This document shows positions 18,548-27,369 of a DNA stretch of 64,000 bases, piece by piece. The DNA comes from Lantana camara (taxonomy: Eukaryota > Streptophyta > Magnoliopsida > Lamiales > Verbenaceae). The notes beneath the pieces are model-generated. The model ran no database searches, was not told where the DNA came from, and saw only the letters and a program-made list of their open reading frames with translations. Numbering within the stretch: the first letter of the stretch is position 1; every line of letters starts with the position of its first letter. Location: the NCBI GenBank assembly GCA_037501455.1, contig CM074857.1:32756001-32820000 (forward strand), given 5' to 3'. A program made the position numbers and the translations under genes.

Positions 18548-18602
<55 letters not shown>
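18546..18602. repeat. (AT)n microsatellite at the right array border
   Basis: A pure TA run directly joined to the virus-like sequence. A shorter (AT)n lies at the left border (about 1656-1672). Confidence 0.95.
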
Positions 18603-18606
<4 letters not shown>

Positions 18607-19098
18607 GTATATAATATATACTAAATAAAATATACAAATATATATCATAGCTTAAAAAATATTTTAACATAGCGATATATTATATTTTTATTTTAACTTA
18701 ATAATATATTTATATTATTTTATTATTAGAATTTATTTATATTTTAACATAATAATATAATATATGAATACATAATATACATCTTATAGGTATATAGTAT
18801 ATATTATATATATTAATATTATATATATATGTATATATTAATGTGTATAATATATAATATAATATATAAATACATAATATTTAATATATATAGTATATAA
18901 ATATTATTTTGTATAAATACAAAATATACATTTTATACGTATACATATTATATATATTAATATTATATATATATATATGTATATATTAATGTATATAATA
19001 TATAATATAATATATAAATACATAATATTTAATATATATATAGTATATAAATATTATTTTTTATAAATACAAAATATACATTTTAAACGTATATATAT

Positions 19099-19129
<31 letters not shown>

Positions 19130-19294
19130 TAATGTATATAATATATAGTAAATATAATATATTATTATGTTAAAATATTTTTTAAATTATAATATTATTT
19201 AATATATTTATTTAATATTTATTAAAATATTTATTATTTAAAATATTTATTTAAAATATAAATATATTTCTATGATAAAATGAAAATATAATAT
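18603..19294. repeat. AT-rich interior with a ~145-bp AT tandem repeat
   Basis: Nearly pure A+T. A block starting GTATATATTAATGT recurs at 18831, 18979 and 19122 (periods 148 and 143) with shared ATACATAATATTTAATA and AAATACAAAATATACATTTT words. No gene. The last five bases AATAT (19290-19294) are the target duplication of Tat-1. Confidence 0.75.
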
Positions 19295-20107
19295 TGATGG
19301 GGTCAAAATACGATCGTCCCACACTAGGACACGTGGCATCACCGAGATGATGACGTCTGGCTCCCCAAGGTTGCGCCCATCAGCACCCGAGCGCTAAGCC
19401 CAACGAGTGCAATCCCACTTCGAGAGATAAGCCCAACGAGCGCTGATACTCTCACGAACGCCATTCATACTGTACGATTGGCACGTCCACGAGCCAAGGG
19501 AGTCCTCTTCGAGCGTCACACTCCCTCAGAGTGGCCTCCCCTTCTGGCTCGTTACTTGGACTGGAGCTTTCATCCCACTCAACGGATATCTTGGCTCCCG
19601 ATACTCTTGGTTGTCACGAGCGGGCTCATAAGCCCTCGTTACCAACCACCCAAACGGCTCTCTGACACATCGTACATGCCCGCGCACCTGCCACTGTTGC
19701 CAACACTAACTTTTAGCCGCTTTTGCAGAAGATTCCTCCTAGGTTTCTCTCTCATGGCGCCACGTGTTAGGGCAACATTCGGCCAGGACCACACGAGGCA
19801 AATGACCAAAGGGTCCCTGACCCTCACCTATAAATAGGTAAAGTCATCTTCTACATGGTGAGCATTCTCCATTACTGAAACTGCTACTTAACTCAAGTTT
19901 CCTCCTTCATATATCAATCTGACTTGAGCGTTGGAGAGCCAAACTGGGAACCACCCCCAGGTCCCCCCAGCTTGGCCTTCTGACTTTTCTTGTGTTTGTC
20001 CCAGCAGGTAGAACCCCCTTTCCTTTTCCGGCGAGCTTCCAGCGATTTCCCCACAAAAACAAATCGTAAAGTGAGCGGATTCAGACCCATCTATTCGGAA
20101 CCCATCA
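19295..20107 (+). repeat. Tat-1 5' LTR
   Basis: 813 bp, TGATGGG to CCCATCA. TATA box TATAAATA at 19829-19836. Two G-box/ABRE-type sites: ACACGTGGC at 19329-19337 and GCCACGTGTT at 19759-19768. The coding-like frame 19478-19837 is an LTR frame repeated in both LTRs, not a gene. Confidence 0.95.
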
Positions 20108-20111
20108 TTTT

Positions 20112-20129
20112 TGGCGCCGTCTGTGGGAA
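20112..20129 (+). other. Tat-1 primer-binding site
   Basis: TGGCGCCGTCTGTGGGAA lies 4 nt after the LTR. The same site lies after the Tat-3 LTR (47243-47260). The first 9 nt fit the 3' end of plant tRNA-Asp; the rest does not, so the primer is uncertain. Confidence 0.75.
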
Positions 20130-20195
20130 ACCAGCTTGCAATCCATTTCTTTCCTTCTGCTGGTAGAAAAACAAACACTTATAACTTTCTCAGAT

Positions 20196-22457
20196 ATGGT
20201 TGCTACAAGATCTGGAGCCGTGGGAGGAGGAGATAACGCCTCCCAGGATGCCAATATCATTATTCCCTCCATCGCTACTGGTGGAGCCCCGCCTCCTTCC
20301 GTCACCGTTGGTGGAGCACCTCCCGCCGCGGGAGTGATTCCGCAAGCAGAGTCTTCAATACCTCCACCTGCACCGCCGGCACTGCCAATTCCCGCCGCCG
20401 CTGGAGGAGTCTCTCTCTCTGCTCCTCCGCAGCCTGCTCAGAACCCATGGGTCCATCCCCAGGTGAATCCCGGAGTGCAGGGTTACATGATGCCCCCACC
20501 CGGATATACCCTCACCCCGGCTGTTATGGTGCCGCCGGTCCAGCCGTATCATGCTGGTCAGATCCAGCTCCCGGTGGTGATCCCCAGGGAGATTGAAGGA
20601 GTGGAGTTACCTCCACTAACCACCCAGCAGTTGAGGGCTCTCTATGCCCAGTGTGAGGTTCAGGCGGCCCAGGGAGCATGGGAAAGGTTCCATTCCATGT
20701 ACTTTCCCTCTGGGCAGGCCACTCAAGTTGCTGCCCCTTTGGGCGGACAACAAAATTTTCCCCTCAGAGAAGCCTAGGCTGTCCTGAGGGCACAACCGCC
20801 ACCACCACCAGCCAGAGAGGCGCCCCAGCAGGAGGGCAACGAGCGTCCCTCCGTGGGCAGGAATAAAGAGCCCACAGAACGAGTTAACGAGAATGAAGGG
20901 GACTCACATGACTCCAGGAGGGGGTCACGAGCCCCCAGACAAGGGGACAGACAAGGAGACGTGAATCCTGACATCCTCGCGGCTGTGCAAGACCAGCTGC
21001 AGGGTTTAAAGGATATTGTGGGACAGCTCTCACGAGGGCGATCAACTCAGATCTCCCCTAGTCGGGATGAACGGGTTGATGCCCGAAATGCTCGTACCAA
21101 AGACCCCCAACCCCGGGTCCACCACCGCAAGGAGCCGGAGGAAAACTTCGGCACGTATGAGTATCACCCGTTGGCGAGAGGCTCCCCTCTCGTGGAAGAA
21201 GTTTTGATGGCCCAAGCAGGAATGGCCAAAATCCCCACTTCCATCAACCGCTACGACGGGACGACGGATCCAGCTGAACACTTGGATCATTTTTTGCATC
21301 TAATGCACCTCTACGAGCATTCCAGCAATTATTGGGCAAAAGTCTTCGTCACTTCCTTGGTAGGAATGGCCCAGGAATGGTACAAGCGACTGCCGCCGCG
21401 CTCGATTCACTCATATGAAGAGCTGGCTCATGCTTTCCTCAACCACTTTAATTCTTTGAAAGCGCCAGTCACCGCACCTACTGCCCTTTACAATGTGGTG
21501 CAAGGCAAGAGCGAATCTCTGCGCTCGTTCTTCGCCCGCTTCAACAAGGAGATCCTGTAGGTGGAGAGGCCTTCTATGGATTTCTTGATCCCAGTGCTCT
21601 TTCAGGCTGTGGATCAGTATGTGAGTAAGAAATTTGCCGATGCCATTGTGGAGAGAAGGCCAGGGACCCTCATAGCCTTAAGAGAGGTAGCCGAGCCGTT
21701 CTTCGCGCTCGAAGACATGTATGGGACGAACGGTCCCCGGCACCACAGTCCAGCCAGGAACGAGCGACCCCATCACGAGCGGGGACGAGATATGGTAGTA
21801 AAAAAGGAGCGCCCTCAAGAGCGCAAACGGTCGCCACCACCCCCTCGTCGATTCGAGCGAATCCCGCTCACTAGACCGAATTCAGAAGTCTACAACCTCT
21901 CCGATAAGAAGCTCTTTAAGAGACCCATCAAGATGAGGGAAACGGACTCGCTCAGGCGCTCGAGCAAATACTGCGCATTCCACAAGCAGAGGGGGCATGA
22001 CACGGATGAGTGCCGCCAATTGGAAGCTGAGATTCAGAGGCTCGTCGCAGGGGGCCACCTGAAGGAATTTGTCCGGGTGCTTGAGCGTTATGATAAACGC
22101 TGCAATGAGCGTACTGGAGGGAGAAGGAGGAGTCCGTCCCGATCAAGGAGCCCGAGGGGCAGGGGACCCCCTGAAAGCAGCAACTGTCGGGGCAGCAAAG
22201 CGAAAGCCCCTGAGCAAGAAAATACACCTTTCGCGGTCATAAATATGATAGCAGGAGGTTCATCTGGAGGGGACTCCAACGCTTCCCGGCGGAGGTATGT
22301 CCGGAGCTATGACCAACGCCCAACCGAGCCCAAACCTATCTATGCCATCCAAGGCTCGAGCGCTCAGCGATCAAGAGAGAATGATGTAATAGGCTTCGAT
22401 AATAGGGATTTAGGGCATATTGTAACACCTCATGGGGAGGGTGTAACCTCCGATTGA
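20196..22457 (+). pseudogene. Tat-1 gag, interrupted by two TAG stops and a frameshift
   Basis: The start MVATRSGAV at 20196 matches the Tat-3 gag start. One frame runs to 22457 but has in-frame TAG at 20775-20777 and 21558-21560. The N-terminal part is proline/glycine-rich. The capsid-type retrotransposon gag domain follows (PAEHLDHFLHLMHLY, WAKVFVTSLVGMAQEWYKRL; about 21260-21560). A knuckle-like CAFHKQRGHDTDEC (C-X2-H-X4-H-X4-C, not the usual CCHC) is near 21970, then an arginine/serine-rich tail. Compared with Tat-3, about 20 nt are missing just before the protease, which shifts pol to another frame. The intact gene would make the capsid of virus-like particles. Confidence 0.9.
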
Positions 22458-22482
22458 TGTTCACAATCACGTTGTAAAAAGG

Positions 22483-25400
22483 GTGTTGGTAGATAGTGGA
22501 AGCTCTGTTAATGTTTTGCCTTATTCTACATTTTTAAAGATGAAGGCTGACCTTCCGCTCGAGCCCCTCAAAACAGCCCTCATCGGCTTTGGAGGCTCAG
22601 AAGTTGTCCCACGAGGGCAAATTCGCTTAGCTACTTCATTCGGCCGAGCCCCCCAGCGCAAGACACTCTTGGTAACATACGCGGTAGTGGAGATTGACAT
22701 TCCTTATAACATCATAATTGGGCGCCCTGCCCTCGTTGATTTCAAAGCCATCATTTCCACCTACCATCAGAAGATTAAATTCCCCACCTCCGAGGGCGTG
22801 GGGGAAGTACTGTGTAACGTACGAGAGGCTTGGGAATGCTACATGTTGTCCCTCAAGAAGCCTAGAGCGGAGAAAACTTTCCAAGTTGGGTCCACAAAGA
22901 AATCTGTGGATTTTCCCAATCTGGATGAGGACAGCCCAGCACGGAAAAGGGCGAAATTGAACAAGAAGAAGAACAAAAAGAAGAAAGGAGACAACGTGGA
23001 GAATCCCCTCGAAAGTGCTCCACCAGGGACCGTTGGTGGATCGTCCTCGGAAGGAGACGAGCCAGTAGAGGGTGAACCAGCACTCGGTGATCGCTTGACG
23101 GGAAAGAAGAGGGCGCTCGAACTTCCTCGCCCTGAGATAAGGATCGAACCCTCGGAGAAGTTCCTTACCATTGAGCTGGAACCCGGAAACAAGGATAAGA
23201 CTACTCAGATAGGATCTAACCTCTCGGGGCCTTCTCAGATTATGATGATTGACTTCCTCAGGGAAAACAGTGATATATTCGCGTGGAAAGCCTCCGACCT
23301 CACGGGGATTGACCCGAGCGTCATTGTCCATAGGCTTAATGTGGATCCCTCTTTCAAACCCGTCAAGCATAAAAAGCGGGATGTACATGGCTTTCGAAAG
23401 AAGGTCATTGAAGAGGAAGTTAATAAACTCCTAGAGGCCCAGTATATCGAGCCCATCTTGTATCCGGAGTGGTTGTGTAACGTCGTCTTGGTGCCCAAAA
23501 GCGCAAATAAATGGCGCATGTGCAACGATTTCACAGATCTCAACAAGGCTTGCCCTAAAGATCCTTACCCGCTGCCTCGGATAGACCAATTGGTGGATTC
23601 GACCGCTGCCTGCGAGCTCATGAGTATGATGGACGCTTTCCAGGGATACTATCAGATCTTTATGGCTCCAGAAGACCGCCCCAAGACCTCATTTGTTGTC
23701 CACTTGGGGGTATACTGTTTCTTAGTCATGCCTTTCGGACTCAAGAACGCCGGGGCCACGTATCAGCGGCTCGTCAACAGAATGTTTGAAAGAGAAATTG
23801 GCAGGTCCATGGAAGTTTACGTGGACGATATGATTGTCAAAAGCGAATGTCAGGACTCACATTTGGAAGATCTCAAGCGTACTTTTTCAGTCCTGCGTCA
23901 GTATGGGATGAAGTTGAACCCTTCAAAGTGTACCTTTGGGGTGCAAGGGGGAAACTTTTTGGGGTACATGGTCAGTCAAAGGGGGATTGAAGCCAATCCG
24001 GAGAAGATCAAGGCCATATTGGAGATCCCCTCCCCTCGAAATTTGCGGGAAGTGCAAGTCCTAGTAGGAAAAATCGTCTCGTTGAACAGGTTTATTTCGC
24101 GCTCGGCGGACAGGAACCTTCCATTCTTCAAAATTTTGAGGAACGCACGTAATTTTGCTTGGACAGACGAATGCGAAAAGGCACTACAGGACATGAAAGC
24201 TTACTTGTCGAGCGCACCGCTGCTAACCAAACCCGTCGAAGGAGAGAGACTATTTATGTATCTTTCTGTTTCTTCCGAGGCCACGAGCGCGGTTCTGATC
24301 GCTGTACGAGAGCGGAAACACTTACCTGTCTATTATCTGAGCAAAACCTTGCAAGGAGCTGAGAAGAAGTATTTGGAGATTGAGAAATTTGCGTTTGCCC
24401 TTATTAACGCTTCCAGAAGGCTGAGACTCTACTTTCAAGCGCACTCCATAACAGTCCTTACCGACCAACCCTTGAAGCAAGTGCTGTCCAAACCAGATGT
24501 GTCTGGAAGATTAATCAAATGGACCGTCGAATTGAGCCAGTTCGACTTATGTTTCGAGCCCAGGACCGCAGTACAAGCTCAGGTTGTAGCTGATTTATTG
24601 GTCGAACGCTTTGGTTTAGAGCCCACCGTTGCGGAGAATGAGGGGTTATGGGTACTGCACACAGATGGTTCCTCAACCTCTCAAGGGGGAGGAGTAGGAG
24701 TGGCCCTTAGGAACCCCGATGGGATTGAGCTGGATTTTGCAATCAAGCTGGATTTCCAAGTCACTAATAACGAAGCAGAATATGAAGCCCTCGTGCAAGG
24801 ATTGAATATTGCTTTTCAGAATGGAGCCTCCAGAATCACCGCTTATGTGGATTCACAGTTAATTGCAAGCCAGATTGAAGGAACTTATGAGGCTCGAGAA
24901 ACCACCATGGTGCAGTACCTGAGTAAAGCCAGAGAAATCATTGGGAAGTTCAAGGAATTTCATCTACTTCAAGTGCCGCGAGGAGAAAACGAGCGTGCGG
25001 ACGCTCTGTCAAAGTTTGCGTCAGCTTTGGAAGGCACTTCTGAGCGTTCTGTCACGTTCCTTAGAACTGAGGAACCTTTGATCAAGGAAAAGGTCGCCAC
25101 TGAGATAATCGCCATGATTGATCCATACGAGCCTTGTTGGCTCGACGACATCGTCGTTTTCCTTAGGGATGGAGTTCCCCCCGCTGACAAGGTTGAAGCT
25201 AGAAAAGTCCGAAGTAAGGCCCCTCGTTTCGCTTTGGATCACGAGGGGAGGTTATTCAAGAAATCATTCCAGGGACCCCCTATGAGATGCCTAAGGCCCT
25301 CACAGGCGAAGGAGACGCTCGAACTCATCCACAATGGAAGCTGTGGGAATCATTCCGGAGGGCGTGTCCTGGCAAAGAAGGTTCTGAGGAGTGGGTTTTA

Positions 25401-26367
25401 TTGGCCTACAGTTCTCCGAGATGCCATTGAATTTTCGAGGAAGTGCCCTAAGTGCCAATTTCATTCAAATCTCCCTCAATTGCCAGCCGCGCAGATGATC
25501 CCAATAGACGTCTCTTGGCCTTTTGACCAGTGGGGAATAGACATCGTGGGCCCCTTGCCCATGGCTGCGGGACAAAAGAAGTTTGTCATTTTAGCCGTCG
25601 ACTACTTCACCAAGTGGGCCGAGGCCGAAGCCGTTGCAAAAATCACCTTCAGGGTCGTAAGGGACTTCATCTGGAAAAACATCATCTGCAGGTACGGCAT
25701 CCCGAGGGTGCTTATCTCTGACAACGGGTCCCAGTTCATAGCAGCTGACACGAGAGAATGGTGTTCTGAATTGGGGATCGAACAGCGATTTACTTCTGTA
25801 GGGCATCCTCAAGCCAATGGTCAAGCAGAAGTTACCAATAGAATCATCTTACAACATCTGAAAACCATGCTTGAGAGCAAGAAGAGTGAATGGGCTGAGG
25901 AGCTGCAAGGAGCGCTTTGGGCTTATCGCACTACCCCACGAGCGGCTACTGGAGAAACACCTTACGCGCTCGTTTATGGATCAGAAGCGATGATACCAGC
26001 GGAGATAGTAAATGAATCCGCTCGTGTCGGCTATTTCGAGCCTCAGCTCAACGATGGCAACAGGAGCTTGGAGTTGGACTTGCTGGATGAAAGGAGAGAC
26101 AAAGCCTGGGCTAAGATCCACCATTATAAAGCCTCTGTGGCCCAACAGTACAACAAGCGTGTGAGGGGAAGAACTTTCCAGTTGGGAGACTTGGTTTTGA
26201 AGAAAGTGGAAGTGTCCAGGCACGTGGGGAAATTGGACCCCAATTGGGAGGGCCCATTCAAGGTCGTACAACTCAGAGCTAACAACACTTACACCCTGGA
26301 GACACTTCAAGGTGAGCGCTTGCCTCGCCCTTGGAACGCATGTAACCTCCGGCGGTTTTATGTTTAA
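22483..26367 (+). CDS. pol: Tat-1 pol: protease, RT, RNase H, second RNase H, integrase (1294 codons open)
   Basis: The frame is open from the protease motif LVDSGSS to the stop at 26365-26367 (residues counted from 22483). Order: protease D3; ILIA-type IIIGRPAL near 77; RT with FTDLNKACPKDPYPLPRID, MPFGLKNAGATYQ and catalytic YVDD at 446-449; a first RNase H whose usual catalytic aspartate block reads YLSVSSEATSAVL; a second, archaeal-type RNase H with HTDGSSTSQGG (D728), NNEAEYEAL and ENERADALSKFAS; integrase with the HHCC zinc-binding part, then D1020, D1080, E1116 (D-X35-E). There is no good ATG; it would be made as gag-pol. The long open frame contrasts with the damaged gag. Confidence 0.93.
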   Translation: MLVDSGSSVNVLPYSTFLKMKADLPLEPLKTALIGFGGSEVVPRGQIRLATSFGRAPQRKTLLVTYAVVEIDIPYNIIIGRPALVDFKAIISTYHQKIKFPTSEGVGEVLCNVREAWECYMLSLKKPRAEKTFQVGSTKKSVDFPNLDEDSPARKRAKLNKKKNKKKKGDNVENPLESAPPGTVGGSSSEGDEPVEGEPALGDRLTGKKRALELPRPEIRIEPSEKFLTIELEPGNKDKTTQIGSNLSGPSQIMMIDFLRENSDIFAWKASDLTGIDPSVIVHRLNVDPSFKPVKHKKRDVHGFRKKVIEEEVNKLLEAQYIEPILYPEWLCNVVLVPKSANKWRMCNDFTDLNKACPKDPYPLPRIDQLVDSTAACELMSMMDAFQGYYQIFMAPEDRPKTSFVVHLGVYCFLVMPFGLKNAGATYQRLVNRMFEREIGRSMEVYVDDMIVKSECQDSHLEDLKRTFSVLRQYGMKLNPSKCTFGVQGGNFLGYMVSQRGIEANPEKIKAILEIPSPRNLREVQVLVGKIVSLNRFISRSADRNLPFFKILRNARNFAWTDECEKALQDMKAYLSSAPLLTKPVEGERLFMYLSVSSEATSAVLIAVRERKHLPVYYLSKTLQGAEKKYLEIEKFAFALINASRRLRLYFQAHSITVLTDQPLKQVLSKPDVSGRLIKWTVELSQFDLCFEPRTAVQAQVVADLLVERFGLEPTVAENEGLWVLHTDGSSTSQGGGVGVALRNPDGIELDFAIKLDFQVTNNEAEYEALVQGLNIAFQNGASRITAYVDSQLIASQIEGTYEARETTMVQYLSKAREIIGKFKEFHLLQVPRGENERADALSKFASALEGTSERSVTFLRTEEPLIKEKVATEIIAMIDPYEPCWLDDIVVFLRDGVPPADKVEARKVRSKAPRFALDHEGRLFKKSFQGPPMRCLRPSQAKETLELIHNGSCGNHSGGRVLAKKVLRSGFYWPTVLRDAIEFSRKCPKCQFHSNLPQLPAAQMIPIDVSWPFDQWGIDIVGPLPMAAGQKKFVILAVDYFTKWAEAEAVAKITFRVVRDFIWKNIICRYGIPRVLISDNGSQFIAADTREWCSELGIEQRFTSVGHPQANGQAEVTNRIILQHLKTMLESKKSEWAEELQGALWAYRTTPRAATGETPYALVYGSEAMIPAEIVNESARVGYFEPQLNDGNRSLELDLLDERRDKAWAKIHHYKASVAQQYNKRVRGRTFQLGDLVLKKVEVSRHVGKLDPNWEGPFKVVQLRANNTYTLETLQGERLPRPWNACNLRRFYV

Positions 26368-27369
26368 AAGCTCTTTGCGGAACATGATGTAATAACCCTC
26401 TTTGTGGGATTCCTCTGTACTTCCAATTGTGAGTAAGTTCCAATATAACTTTTTCTTAATTATTCTAACATTATGTTTCTTTGATCGCTTGAATGGATGA
26501 GATCCATGTCCCTCGTTTTCACGAGCGTGGTTGGCAATCCCTTCCTATATGTATGCTGATGTTTCGCACGGGTTACGCTGGCCAGCACTCTACTCCGCTT
26601 GGGGGGACGCCCTCATAAGGATAGACTGGTTACGCTCATAACCAATTGAACGAGATGGGGAAAATCCTAGTAGGCCTTGGCCGTTTCTTACAACGCCTTG
26701 CGCTCGAAAGTGGGATCCCTTGCAGACGGAACTTAACAAGTCTTGAACGAGGGCAACCTCTAAGTAAGACCCTCGTAAATACTCAAGACTTAGCATAATT
26801 TCCGAGAATAAGAAGAAAGTCCCCAAGTCTTGAACGAGGACAGTCTCGCAATAAGACCCTCACGATCGTTCAAAGACTTATGACAAAAACAAAATTTATA
26901 CAAGTCTTGAAAGGGAGGGCAATCTCACAATAAGACCCTCACGACCGCTCAAGGCTTAGACAAATTTTCAAGTCTTATAACAGAAGCAAGAGTTTATGCA
27001 AGTCTTGAAAGGAAGGAGGGGGCAATCTCACCATAAGACCCTCACGATCGCTCAAGACTTAGGCAAATTTTCAAGATTTACAGAAATTAACAAAATTTCT
27101 CAAAGTTCTAAAGGCTTGTCAGAGAAATAAAACATCCACAGAGTATGCTACACACAGTCTTATTATTACAAGATTTGTTCCAGCAAGCTCTAAGTATGAG
27201 TTCTGATTCACAAGTAAGCAAAAGAACAGGGTCATGAAGAATAGAATATATATTCATTGCAAAAAATCTCACAAGACAAAGGGCTCAAAGGCCTATGAAA
27301 TATTGTTTCAAAAGAAAGAAAGAAGACATTAAAACAGGAAAGTACATAGAAAATTTATAAGGGAAAGTT
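26368..27369 (+). repeat. Tat-1 3' region with palindromic tandem repeats (26738 to ~27085)
   Basis: Four repeats start AAGTCTTGA at 26738, 26825, 26902 and 27000 and each ends in the inverted match TCAAGACTT or a close variant (26783, 26871, 26949, 27052), with TAAGACCCTC inside. Spacing is 87, 77 and 98 bp. Each unit can fold into a hairpin. Tandem repeats between pol and the 3' LTR are known in Tat/Ogre elements and can seed satellites. The rest of the interval shows no gene. Confidence 0.8.

Noticed and set aside
19478..19837. 119-codon protein gene in the Tat LTR
   Set aside because: Present in both LTRs of Tat-1 (also 31038-31397) and spans promoter sequence; it is LTR sequence.
22636..23388. 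Long minus-strand frames opposite Tat pol
   Set aside because: Shadow frames of pol; the antisense gene of this element lies at 27370-30216 and has splice sites, while these do not.
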